A stretch of 64,000 nt of DNA from DASRDB01 sp035652815 (GTDB taxonomy: Bacteria > Chloroflexota > Ktedonobacteria > Ktedonobacterales > Ktedonobacteraceae), in contig DASRDB010000005.1 in the NCBI GenBank assembly GCA_035652815.1, forward strand, positions 1-64,000. Reading direction: 5' to 3'. The translations under genes were made by a program, and so were the position numbers. Positions within the stretch are counted from its first letter, which is position 1, and every line of letters begins with the position of its first letter. This document shows positions 7,530 to 15,842 of the stretch, piece after piece. The notes below the pieces were generated by a model, which was not told where the DNA came from, made no database searches, and saw only the letters and a program-made list of their open reading frames with translations.

Positions 7530-8768
7530 TTATGGAATAAAGGCTCGGAACCAGCGGCCCAGGCGCGACACCATGTCACTTCCTTTGCCGATATCCTCTT
7601 CCTCCTCCTCGTCGGCGAACTGCGAGGTATGACGCAGACCCCACAGCAAGAGTCCTACCGAGGTGGCATACGCGGGTCGGCTGATCGAATCGGCAAGGCC
7701 ATGCAGGCCGAGCGGCGTTCCGATACGCGCCGGTAGATCAAGGATATGTCCCGCGACGTCGAGGATACCGGGCAGTTCTGCCGTTCCACCCGTTACTACC
7801 AGCCCGGCTGGCAGTAAACCATCGTATCCAGACTTCTTAATCTCCTCATGAATCATCTCAAACAGTTCTTCAACACGGGCCTGAATGATCTCGGCCAGCA
7901 GCTTGCGCGGCACAAGATCATTGCAGTCCGGCATGTACTGCGAGAGATCGATCATCTCGTCGTCCGCGATGGACGAGGGATCGCAGTGCCCATACGTCAC
8001 TTTGAGTTCCTCGGCCACTCCGAACGGCAGGCGCAGGCCAATGGCAATATCACTCGTAATCAAATTGCCGCCAATCGGCAGCACGACCGAATGCCAGATA
8101 GCCCCGTCGGTGAACACCGCGACATCGGTGGTGCCACCACCAATATCCACCAGCGCCACACCGAGATCGGTTTCACCATCGGCCAGCACCGCTTCGCTCG
8201 AGGCGAGCGGCTCCAACACCAGGTCTTCGATCTCCACCCGCGCCTCATGCACGCACTTAATTAAGTTGTGAATCGACGAGACCGCACCCGTGACGATATG
8301 CGTCTCCACTTCCAGGCGGAAACCGGACATGCCTATCGGGTTCTTAATCCCTTCTTGCCCGTCCACTACATACCCGCGTGGAATGACATGAAGGACCTCG
8401 CGATTCGCCGGGAGCGCGATAGCGCGGGCAACCTCGATAGCGCGGCTGATGTCGTTCTGCACAATATCCCGGTGACTGGGCGAAATGGCGACAAAGCCCT
8501 TGCTATTCTGCGAGTCGATGTGGCTGCCTGCGATGCCAACATACGCGGACGTAATCATTTTGCCTGATAGGCGTTCTGCCCTATCCAGCGCCGCTGCAAT
8601 GGAAGTGACCGTTTCTTCGATGTTCACCACCACCCCACGGCGCAGACCCTGTGAAGGGCAGGTGCCAACGCCAACAATATTCAGCTTCCCGTCACGTTCC
8701 AGTTCCCCGACGAGAACGCAGATCTTTGTTGTCCCAACGTCGATGCTTGTAATCACCCGCTCTTGCAC
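7530..8768 (-). CDS. ftsA: Cell division protein FtsA
   Basis: An actin-like ATPase that tethers FtsZ to the membrane. The start is GTG at 8768 (VQERVITSIDVGTTKICVLVG), with AGGAG 8 nt upstream. The actin-fold phosphate loops are visible: 'IDVGTTKICVLVG' near the start, 'LVDIGGGTTDVAVF' in the middle and 'LVVTGGTAELPG' near the end. The SHS2-type 1C insertion and a C-terminal amphipathic tail ending 'VSRLGRWFRAFIP', the membrane-targeting sequence, are intact. At 412 residues it is of normal length. It lies 101 bp upstream of ftsZ in the same direction. Confidence 0.96.
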   Translation of the reverse strand: MQERVITSIDVGTTKICVLVGELERDGKLNIVGVGTCPSQGLRRGVVVNIEETVTSIAAALDRAERLSGKMITSAYVGIAGSHIDSQNSKGFVAISPSHRDIVQNDISRAIEVARAIALPANREVLHVIPRGYVVDGQEGIKNPIGMSGFRLEVETHIVTGAVSSIHNLIKCVHEARVEIEDLVLEPLASSEAVLADGETDLGVALVDIGGGTTDVAVFTDGAIWHSVVLPIGGNLITSDIAIGLRLPFGVAEELKVTYGHCDPSSIADDEMIDLSQYMPDCNDLVPRKLLAEIIQARVEELFEMIHEEIKKSGYDGLLPAGLVVTGGTAELPGILDVAGHILDLPARIGTPLGLHGLADSISRPAYATSVGLLLWGLRHTSQFADEEEEEDIGKGSDMVSRLGRWFRAFIP

Positions 8769-8829
8769 GATACACGCTCCTATGGGCGGTTGTAGAGGTA
8801 CTCCTGTACCCACGCACTACGAGAATGCT

Positions 8830-9969
8830 TTACGATTTCAAGGTATAGACCGGGCGCAGACCATAACGCAAATCAATGGTCGCCAGGGTCAACTGGTTCT
8901 GCTGCGCGTAGTTCAAAATCTGCCGCAGTTCCGCCAGCCGATTATCCAGCGGATTGCTGTCGTTAGCGCTCCCCAGGTACGCTAACCAGCCCTGCGCGCT
9001 TACTATCACAAACGAACCAGCCCCATTTTGGGAACCCGTGTAGCGCAGCTTGAACACGTTCACGCCTGCCGCTTTCGGCAGGCGTTCAAGCACCTGCAAC
9101 GCAAAGGCGATATCTCCCTGATTCAAATGGGTTCCCGGATGTACCTGTTTGGCTGTACTACGCATATCCGCCACAGTCATCAAATGATCCGCGCCTGTTG
9201 TCTGGTTTGCCGGAGCAATGACCACTCCAGAAGCATCCACACTATAGACTCCCCCGGGCGTCTGCCAGAGCAACACAGGCAGGCGCTCCACCACATTTAT
9301 CGTAAGCTGGTTGGGCAGTTGCTTCTCGATATCAACCGACGACACCAGCGAGATGGAATCGATACGTGACGTCAGATCAGCTACATTCAACAGGAAGATA
9401 TTCTGCCCTTGAATACCCATGTGCTGAATGCGCTGGATCAACCCATCGTTCTGCGTTCCGGTGACATTTACCTGCCGGATGCGAAAATTCTCGCTCGTCA
9501 GGGCGAAGCTTGTGCCAACGATGACCAGTACAAGCAGCGAGAAGAAGGCCAGCAAGCGCCGCCAGAAACGCCCCTTGCGCGTCCGTTGCCCGCTTCGGTC
9601 TGGCACAGACGGATATACAGCCTGGCGAGGAAGAGAACGAACATGGCGCACCTGCTGTCCAACCGGAGCAGGCACGCCTGTGCGGGCCAGTGTGCGCTTC
9701 ACCAGGCGGCTGCGCTGCGCGGGTTGCGCAGGTTGCCCCCGGCTCTGCCTATACTGTGCGCGGCGCTCCGACCAGCGAGCAGGCTCTACCATACTCTCCG
9801 GCGTTCTCACGATCCTCCTTCGTGGAACTGGCGCGTCATCTCTGTTCACGTTGCTCGTTCCTCTCCCACCTGCCTGCTCGTCCGTCTGCGCGCGACGAGT
9901 TGCGGCAGGTGAACGCCTGTAACGGCTATAATCAAAGGCAATTTGTTCTTGCAATTTGCGTTCCATCAT
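8830..9969 (-). CDS. ftsQ: Cell division protein FtsQ/DivIB
   Basis: A bitopic division protein that links FtsL/FtsB and the septal peptidoglycan synthase. The ATG at 9967-9969 overlaps the murB stop in an ATGA junction. The 379-residue protein has a ~130-residue Arg/Pro-rich cytoplasmic N-terminus, one membrane helix ('LLAFFSLLVLVIVGTSFAL') and then the POTRA domain ('FRIRQVNVTG...', 'NIFLLNVADL', 'VDIEKQLPNQLTINVVER') and a beta domain. The long basic N-terminus is a feature shared with FtsW in this cluster and differs from the short E. coli tail. Confidence 0.9.
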   Translation of the reverse strand: MMERKLQEQIAFDYSRYRRSPAATRRAQTDEQAGGRGTSNVNRDDAPVPRRRIVRTPESMVEPARWSERRAQYRQSRGQPAQPAQRSRLVKRTLARTGVPAPVGQQVRHVRSLPRQAVYPSVPDRSGQRTRKGRFWRRLLAFFSLLVLVIVGTSFALTSENFRIRQVNVTGTQNDGLIQRIQHMGIQGQNIFLLNVADLTSRIDSISLVSSVDIEKQLPNQLTINVVERLPVLLWQTPGGVYSVDASGVVIAPANQTTGADHLMTVADMRSTAKQVHPGTHLNQGDIAFALQVLERLPKAAGVNVFKLRYTGSQNGAGSFVIVSAQGWLAYLGSANDSNPLDNRLAELRQILNYAQQNQLTLATIDLRYGLRPVYTLKS

Positions 9970-11000
9970 GCTCGTCCTTCCCCCCACTCGCCGCGCAATT
10001 CAACTTCCAACTCCAATGCTACTCCAAACTGCTCCTGAACCCGCCTGCGAGCTTCAACTATCAGCGCCACCACATCGGCTGCACTGGCTCCGCCTAAGTT
10101 CACGATAAAATTGGCATGGCGCTGCGAGATTTGCGCCCGGCCATGCTTTGTGCCCTTCATTCCGGCCTGTTCAATCAAGCGCCCGGCAAAATCACCCGGC
10201 GGGTTTTTGAACACCGAACCCGCGCTCTGCTGCGGCGGCTGCGTCTGCTTCCGGTGCAGCTTATAGGCCTCGATGCGCTCCTTGAGCTTTTCAGGACTCT
10301 CACGGTGCAGGCGCACCCCCAGTTGCATAATGATCTCCGCCGGTTCGATAAGCTCACGCGGCGGCACAATGGGATAGCCCTGCGCATCGAATTGAATAGA
10401 ACGCCCCGTGCGAAAACGGCTGTGCCGGTAGCCCAGGTCTATGTCCTCGCGCGTATATCGCCGCACCTGTGGCGGGCTGAAGCTGTCATCTTCGCCTTCG
10501 CTCCCGCGAGCATCAAGCACCTCAACCCACTGCAACACCGTTCCCAGGTCGCTGTTATGCGCGCCCGCGTTTGAAATCACTCCTCCGCCAAGCGTGCCCG
10601 GGATGCCAGGACCAAATTCCAGCCCTCCCCAGCCCTTAGCCGCCAGGCCGTTCAGCAGCTTCGGCCAGCTTATGCCAGCTTCAGCCACCAGCATCGCCGT
10701 GTCCGGCCCATCCTGCTCAATGGTGTAGGCATCCAGCGCAATACGCGCCACAATGCCGCGCACACCCAGGTCCGCGTAGAGCGTATTGGTGCCATTGCCG
10801 ACGATGAGCAACGGCCACCTGCGCTCGGCTGTCATACTCACAAGCCGGATCAGTTCATCTCGCGTATCGAGCGAGACCCAGATGTCCGCCGGGCCGCCCA
10901 CGCCAAAGGTGCAGTGACGCGAGAGCGGCTCGTTGCGCCGCACGCGCCCACCAAAGTGTGGGTGAAGCTCGTTGTGTACGGTCTCGATATCGAACGCCAT
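9966..11000 (-). CDS. murB: UDP-N-acetylenolpyruvoylglucosamine reductase MurB
   Basis: Reduces UDP-GlcNAc-enolpyruvate to UDP-MurNAc with FAD and NADPH in the cytoplasm. The start MAFDIETVHNEL at 11000 has GGAGG 5 nt upstream. The FAD-binding motif is clear ('TFGVGGPADIWV', 'IVGNGTNTLYAD'), as are 'GIPGTLGGGVISNAGAH' and the late 'SVFKNPPGDFAGRLIEQAG' with the catalytic Ser and the type-I style C-terminus. At 344 residues it is of normal size. It follows murC by 28 bp and overlaps ftsQ. Confidence 0.96.
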   Translation of the reverse strand: MAFDIETVHNELHPHFGGRVRRNEPLSRHCTFGVGGPADIWVSLDTRDELIRLVSMTAERRWPLLIVGNGTNTLYADLGVRGIVARIALDAYTIEQDGPDTAMLVAEAGISWPKLLNGLAAKGWGGLEFGPGIPGTLGGGVISNAGAHNSDLGTVLQWVEVLDARGSEGEDDSFSPPQVRRYTREDIDLGYRHSRFRTGRSIQFDAQGYPIVPPRELIEPAEIIMQLGVRLHRESPEKLKERIEAYKLHRKQTQPPQQSAGSVFKNPPGDFAGRLIEQAGMKGTKHGRAQISQRHANFIVNLGGASAADVVALIVEARRRVQEQFGVALELEVELRGEWGEGRA

Positions 11001-11028
11001 TGTATCCTCCACGTGGATTTGCCACGTC

Positions 11029-12513
11029 TTACTTCTGCAATAACTTCTGGGTCGTTTTGTAGACGTCTCCCGCGCCCATAATGACGACCATGTCGCCCGA
11101 ACGCAGGATATCCGCCAATACATCCGCTGTTTGCGATACGGAACCGCCGTACAGCACTTGCGGCTTCGCGGCCCGTTCGTGCATCGCCTCTACCAGTTGG
11201 CAGGCGTGTACCAGTCCGGTATCATGCTCGCGCCCCGGAAAGATATCGACGATCACCGCGATATCCGCGTCCTCGAACGCCGTTAAGAACTGCTCAAAAA
11301 AGGTGCGCGTGCGGCTGTACATATGCGGCTGGTAAACCGCGATCAATCGCCGACCTGGATAACGCTGCTTTGCCGCCGCCAACGTGGCCATGATGGCAGT
11401 TGGATGATGCGCGTAGTCATCGATTACCAGCACGTCCTCCAGCTTCCGGTTTCCGACCTCTAACGACCCTTCATGGCGTATCTCAAAGCGCCTTCCGATA
11501 CCGCCAAAGCCTTCCAGCGTCTTCGCGATAGTCTCAAAATCGATACCTATCGCGCTGGCTGCCGTAAGCGCGGCCAGGGCATTCTGCACATTATGGATGC
11601 CGGGCAGGCGCAACGAGATGGCTCGCTTTCCAGCAAGCGCCGGATTGTTCGCCGCTCGTACAGTAAAGCTGGTCTCCCCGCTTATATGCACATCGGTTGC
11701 CACTACATCAGCTTCAGAAGCCGCCTCAGTGTTTCCCAATCCTTCAACGCTATACGTCACAACACGTCCCGGCCAATCCTGCAAACGCGCCATCAACTCT
11801 CGACAACCTGGGCTATCAATGTTGATAACCAGTGTTGGCGGGAAGGGCCAGTCGCCCTGCATATCCATGCCGCGAATAAAATGTTCAAACGACGCCAGAT
11901 ATTCTTCATAGTCCCGGAAAAACTCGGGATGCTCAAACTCAATCGAGGTGACGACTGCCAGCCTCGGATGATAATGCCAGAAATTGTTATTGAACTCGTC
12001 CGCCTCGTTGACAAAGTACGCGCTCTCGCCAATGCGATAGTTGACGCCGAAGCGCGGTACAATCGCGCCGATCTCGCAGGTCGGATCAAGCCCCGCATCA
12101 ACCAGGATCAGCGCCAGCATCGAGGTCGTTGTTCCCTTGCCATGTACGCCGCTAACCGAGATCGCGCACCGGCCTTCCATCCAGCGACCCATCATCTCCT
12201 GCCACGTCATCACAGGCATGCCGCTCTCTTTTGCCGCGAGCAGCTCTGGATTGTTCGGATTGTATGCCACGACTGCCGGAACATAGATCAGCGCGTCGGC
12301 ATTGCGCAGGTGGTCGGGACTATGCCCGATCTGCACCGCAATGCCCAGGTCTTCAAGCATGCGCGTGGTCGCCGATTCTCCGGCATCGCACCCGCTCACG
12401 GTCGCGCCGCCCTGCATGGCCATTTGCGCTACCGCCGAGATGCCCGATCCGCCGATCCCCATAAAATGGAGCCTCGCCATCTTCAGTTGTGCCAGCGTTC
12501 CAAACGTCGTCAT
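11029..12513 (-). CDS. murC: UDP-N-acetylmuramate-L-alanine ligase MurC
   Basis: ATP-dependent ligase that adds L-Ala to UDP-MurNAc. The N-terminal Rossmann motif 'FMGIGGSGISAVAQ' and the ATP loop 'GVHGKGTTTS' (residues 122-131), followed by 'DDYAHHPTAI' and 'YQPHMYSRT', fix the identity. The ATP loop differs from the usual G-T-H-G-K-T/S-T-T-T: the Mg-coordinating Thr/Ser after the Lys is Gly127, although three Thr follow. Length is 494 residues. The ATG overlaps the murG stop (ATGA). No murD, murE or murF lies in the cluster. Confidence 0.95.
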   Translation of the reverse strand: MTTFGTLAQLKMARLHFMGIGGSGISAVAQMAMQGGATVSGCDAGESATTRMLEDLGIAVQIGHSPDHLRNADALIYVPAVVAYNPNNPELLAAKESGMPVMTWQEMMGRWMEGRCAISVSGVHGKGTTTSMLALILVDAGLDPTCEIGAIVPRFGVNYRIGESAYFVNEADEFNNNFWHYHPRLAVVTSIEFEHPEFFRDYEEYLASFEHFIRGMDMQGDWPFPPTLVINIDSPGCRELMARLQDWPGRVVTYSVEGLGNTEAASEADVVATDVHISGETSFTVRAANNPALAGKRAISLRLPGIHNVQNALAALTAASAIGIDFETIAKTLEGFGGIGRRFEIRHEGSLEVGNRKLEDVLVIDDYAHHPTAIMATLAAAKQRYPGRRLIAVYQPHMYSRTRTFFEQFLTAFEDADIAVIVDIFPGREHDTGLVHACQLVEAMHERAAKPQVLYGGSVSQTADVLADILRSGDMVVIMGAGDVYKTTQKLLQK

Positions 12514-13637
12514 GAGTTTAACTTCGCAATCTTCAAAAGTTCCCTGGTAATGTCTCGCGTTGCCTCGGGCTTCGCGAAACTACTGGCTGCCTGCGCCATC
12601 TCTTCCATTCGGGTAGAAGAGGCCAGACAATATATAACACGTTCTACCAGCACTTCAGGTTTCAAATTCAAATCCTTTATTACAATCGCCGCGTTTTTTC
12701 GTTCAAACATCGCAGCGTTGGCTTCCTGCGGAGAACTGCCGATAGCCGGTGGTAACGGAACCAGGATGCTCGGCTTCCCCAGCAGCGCCAGTTCGCTGAG
12801 CGTCGAAGCTCCCGAGCGACAGACTACCAGGTCGGCCGCCTGCATCGCTAACGGCATCTCCTCGTTCAGATAGGCCACCAGCTTGTAGCGAGTCCTCGAG
12901 GACTCATCCACGCCTGCCAGCGCCTTCTCCGCCGCCTCTTTCGTCTCGTTGTACAGGTGCTTGCCACTGATCTGCAAAACCTGGCAGGTCGTCAGCAGTT
13001 CTGGTAAAGCCGCGCACACCACTTGATTGAGATGACGCGCTCCCTGGCTGCCGCCCGTCACAAGCAGCAACGGTACATTCGCATCCAGCCCAAGCCTTTC
13101 TTTCGCCTCTCCGGTTGAGAGCGAGTGCACATCCAGCATCGCCTGCCGTACCGGATTGCCCAACTGCACCGTCTTACGCGCCGGAAAGTAGCGCATCGAG
13201 TCCGCGAAGGCGACCGAGACGCGCGTTGCCAGTGGCGCTACCAGCCGGTTTGACAGGTTGGGCGGCACGTCCTGCTGGTGCATCAGCAGTGGCACGCCGT
13301 TCAGCTTTGCCGCCAGTCCTGCCGGAACCGCTACATAGCCGCCGCTCGTAAAGGCCACATCCGGGCGAAACTTACGCACTATACGCACCGCCTGCCACAT
13401 GCCTACAGGTACGCGCAAGACGCCTGTAATGGTCTGCCAGGAAATGTAGCGCCGCAGCTTTCCCGCTTTGATCGTTTTCAGGTGCAAACCCGCCGCCGGA
13501 ACGATGGTGTTCTCCAAGCCATCATCGCTGCCGAGAAACAGGATTTCTGCCTGTTGCTCCTGCCGTAACTGCGTCGCAATTGCCAGCGCCGGGTAAATGT
13601 GTCCTCCTGTTCCTCCACCTGATACAAGTACTCGCAT
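12510..13637 (-). CDS. murG: Lipid II synthase glycosyltransferase MurG
   Basis: Transfers GlcNAc from UDP-GlcNAc to lipid I on the inner leaflet, making lipid II. The glycine-rich acceptor loops 'SGGGTGGHIYPALAIA' and 'TGGSQGARHLN' and the donor-binding 'CRSGASTLSELALLGKPS' are all present in order in a protein of 375 residues. It starts at ATG 13637 with GAGGG upstream. It lies 20 bp after ftsW and is translationally coupled to murC. Confidence 0.96.
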   Translation of the reverse strand: MRVLVSGGGTGGHIYPALAIATQLRQEQQAEILFLGSDDGLENTIVPAAGLHLKTIKAGKLRRYISWQTITGVLRVPVGMWQAVRIVRKFRPDVAFTSGGYVAVPAGLAAKLNGVPLLMHQQDVPPNLSNRLVAPLATRVSVAFADSMRYFPARKTVQLGNPVRQAMLDVHSLSTGEAKERLGLDANVPLLLVTGGSQGARHLNQVVCAALPELLTTCQVLQISGKHLYNETKEAAEKALAGVDESSRTRYKLVAYLNEEMPLAMQAADLVVCRSGASTLSELALLGKPSILVPLPPAIGSSPQEANAAMFERKNAAIVIKDLNLKPEVLVERVIYCLASSTRMEEMAQAASSFAKPEATRDITRELLKIAKLNS

Positions 13638-13657
13638 ATCTATCCCTCGAGAGTGCT

Positions 13658-15232
13658 TTAGCGCGTTCCCACGCCTGTATAAGTCACCCTCTGTTGCTTT
13701 TTTCGTAGTGTAATCGTCGAACGCGATAGCGCCGGTTTCTCTGGCTCCTGTATATAGCGCGAGATATTCAACAACACTCCGACCGCCGCCAGCGAGACCA
13801 CCAGTGATGATCCACCAAAACTAATGAACGGCAGCGGCACACCCGTATAGGGAATGGTAGCCGTATTCGCGCCAATATTTACCATTGCCTGCAAAACCAG
13901 CCACGTGGTGATGCCGGTTGCCAGGAGCGCCCCGTAGAGGTCCCGCGCCCGCCTTGCCAGCCGGAAGCCGCGAAACGCCAGGAACAGGAACAACCCCACA
14001 ATCAACGCGCAGCCCACAAACCCCAATTCCTCACCGATAATCGGGAAGATCGAATCGGTGAACGGAAAGGGCAGCCAGCCAGCCTTCTGGCGGCTCGCGC
14101 CCAGTCCCAACCCGAACCAACCGCCCGAACCAAAGGCTAACAATGCCTGGTACAGTTGCAGGTTAATGCCGGTCACGTCCTTGAATGGGTCTAAAAAGCC
14201 GATAATGCGATAATAGCGATAGCCTTTAAAGGCCTCCATCAAGAACACCAGCACTCCACCGGCCATTGCCACCAGAAACTGCACAATATTTGCTCCGGCG
14301 GTAAAGAACATGGCAGTGGCAAAGCCAGCAATAATGATGGCCGTACCCAGGTCGTTTTCCAGCAAGACCAGCCCCAGAATTAACCCCACCAGGAGAATAA
14401 AGGGAGCCAGTCCATACAGGAACGTCCCTACCTGCTTGCCCTTACGCGCCAGCCAGTCCGCGATATACAGCGTCAGCACCAGCTTGGTCAGTTCGCTCGG
14501 CTGAAAGGAAAAGAACGAACCAAAGGCCAGCCAGCGTGACGCGCCATAGGCCGTTTGACCAAACTTCAGCACAATCACCAGCAAGGGCACGACTACGACA
14601 ATGCCGATGAGCGAGAAACGCCGCCATTGCCGGTAATCAACGCGCATGGTGACGAACATCGCTACGATGCCAAGCAGCGCCCAGATCAACTCGCGCTGGA
14701 AGTAGAAAGAAGCATCTCCCATGTCACGAGCAGCCGTAAACGAACTGGCACTGTAGACCATCACCACTCCTATGCAGAGCAGAATCAGCACTGTGACCAG
14801 CAGCCATGAGTCGATCTTGCCCGCCACACGCGGCAGGCGCATCTCCAACTCAGCCAGCTTGCGCTCCTCTTCCTCGCTGATTCCCGCGGGCGGCTCCGGC
14901 TTTGGCGGCTCCGGCTTCTTGCGCACGCGCCAACCAGCCGTGATGCCCGTATGTTCCCGCTCTACCTCTGGAACGGCTGCCGGAGCCTTCAGCTTCGGAA
15001 GTTTCTTGCGCTCAACTCCAGGCCGCGAAAGCGTCTCCTCTACGGCAAAGCGCGCGTGCCTGGCATTGCGCGAGGCATGGCTCTGGCGGCTCGCCAGACG
15101 ACTTCGACTCGTCCCATTCGCCCGCTTCTGCTCAGCAGCCTCCAACGCGGGAGAGCGCACAGAGAGCGGCGAACGACGATTCGACTTCTCCTGCTCCTCT
15201 TTATTCAGTTGTTGGCGGCGTTCGCGTGTCAT
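13658..15232 (-). CDS. ftsW: FtsW-type SEDS peptidoglycan polymerase
   Basis: A SEDS glycosyltransferase that polymerises lipid II at the septum with a class B PBP. The 524-residue protein has about 10 membrane helices starting near residue 142 ('WLLVTVLILLCIGVVMVYSAS') and the SEDS signatures 'DLGTAIII', 'GWFGLGLGASRQK' and 'IPYTGVPLPFISFGGSS'. About 135 N-terminal residues form a highly charged, Arg/Lys/Pro-rich cytoplasmic extension that ordinary FtsW lacks. A reverse-strand TATAAT at 15324-15329 may serve as -10 for a local promoter, but no good -35 is seen. It might be RodA by family, but its place in the division cluster favours FtsW. Confidence 0.92.
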   Translation of the reverse strand: MTRERRQQLNKEEQEKSNRRSPLSVRSPALEAAEQKRANGTSRSRLASRQSHASRNARHARFAVEETLSRPGVERKKLPKLKAPAAVPEVEREHTGITAGWRVRKKPEPPKPEPPAGISEEEERKLAELEMRLPRVAGKIDSWLLVTVLILLCIGVVMVYSASSFTAARDMGDASFYFQRELIWALLGIVAMFVTMRVDYRQWRRFSLIGIVVVVPLLVIVLKFGQTAYGASRWLAFGSFFSFQPSELTKLVLTLYIADWLARKGKQVGTFLYGLAPFILLVGLILGLVLLENDLGTAIIIAGFATAMFFTAGANIVQFLVAMAGGVLVFLMEAFKGYRYYRIIGFLDPFKDVTGINLQLYQALLAFGSGGWFGLGLGASRQKAGWLPFPFTDSIFPIIGEELGFVGCALIVGLFLFLAFRGFRLARRARDLYGALLATGITTWLVLQAMVNIGANTATIPYTGVPLPFISFGGSSLVVSLAAVGVLLNISRYIQEPEKPALSRSTITLRKKQQRVTYTGVGTR

Positions 15233-15302
15233 CCGTCACTTCCCTGCATTTTCGGACTCTATGGAATATTCCTTTTCCACAAAAATTTGTTGTCCAAAAC
15301 CC

Positions 15303-15331
15303 TTGACATAGAACAAATTTTCTATTATACT
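15303..15331 (+). promoter_or_regulatory. Consensus promoter with an SOS-box-like palindrome in its spacer
   Basis: TTGACA (15303-15308), a 17-bp spacer and TATACT (15326-15331) read on the + strand, antisense to the division genes. The spacer holds TAGAACAAATTTTCTA (15309-15324), which matches 14 of 16 positions of the box before umuD (TAGAACATATATTCTA, 63111-63126, reverse strand). The shared form TAGAACAwATwTTCTA resembles Gram-positive LexA boxes (GAAC-N4-GTTC). The reverse-strand TATAAT for ftsW overlaps its end. Confidence 0.65.
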
Positions 15332-15341
15332 TCTCTTGTGT

Positions 15342-15431
15342 ATGCGATTGGGTAGGAATAACCGGGTCGCGCTATTTTATGGTAATGTGCAATTGGTGAG
15401 AAAACGGCCCTGCCTGGGTAAAAACAGGTAG
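15342..15431 (+). CDS. Possible leaderless 29-residue peptide under SOS-type control
   Basis: ATG at 15342 lies 11 nt after the -10 of the SOS-box-like promoter, so the transcript would be nearly leaderless. It encodes 29 residues (starts MRLGRNNRVALFYGNVQLV), basic, with a short hydrophobic stretch but no clear membrane helix, and stops with TAG at 15429. The only support is the position relative to the promoter. The transcript could equally be a non-coding antisense RNA to the gene at 15507 and the PBP. Confidence 0.25.
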   Translation: MRLGRNNRVALFYGNVQLVRKRPCLGKNR

Positions 15432-15506
15432 TGTGTGAAAAGGTAGAAACTAATGAAAGTAGTTTGAGCCTTTACGCAACATTCAGCCGATTTCGTTCTT
15501 TCCGAG

Positions 15507-15791
15507 TTACAAATTTTTCTCGTCGCCAGTTGTTCCGGGTTTTTCCTGCATCACATCCAGCACCTGCTCTACATCGCCTTCCTGAAGCGGAGTATGGGCA
15601 GGATTGGCAGAGACCTGTTGCAGGTCTACCACCTGGATACTTTGCAAGCGCAATAATTCGCTCCAGGGATCGTTTGCCAGTAATGGCATCCTTTCCTGGC
15701 CCTCAGCCGCTTCCTGAGCAGGCCGGGTAGACATGCCCAGCAGTTCTAACCAGGTATCGCTAAGTTCAGCCTGCATATTTTCGTTAGACAT
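15507..15791 (-). CDS. Small acidic protein within the division cluster, unknown
   Basis: A 94-residue protein I do not recognise. The start MSNENMQAELSDTW at 15791 has GAGGGGG 8 nt upstream, better than an ATG 30 nt earlier. It is acidic, without membrane helix or Cys, and has two similar Trp-containing segments ('SDTWLELLGMS' and 'NDPWSELLRLQSI') that may be repeated short helical docking motifs. It is colinear with and lies between ftsI and ftsW, 51 bp after the PBP, so a division-related adaptor role is possible but not shown. The segment 15233-15506 upstream of ftsW holds the SOS-like promoter and otherwise no clear gene. Confidence 0.6.
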   Translation of the reverse strand: MSNENMQAELSDTWLELLGMSTRPAQEAAEGQERMPLLANDPWSELLRLQSIQVVDLQQVSANPAHTPLQEGDVEQVLDVMQEKPGTTGDEKNL

Positions 15792-15842
15792 AGATTTTTC
15801 CCCCTCATTCCGATCATCCATATTTTCACCATATATTTTTTA

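Noticed and set aside
11473..12873. A 466-codon + strand frame opposite murC and murG
   Set aside because: Antisense shadow of two well-identified genes; no ribosome site and no recognisable motif.
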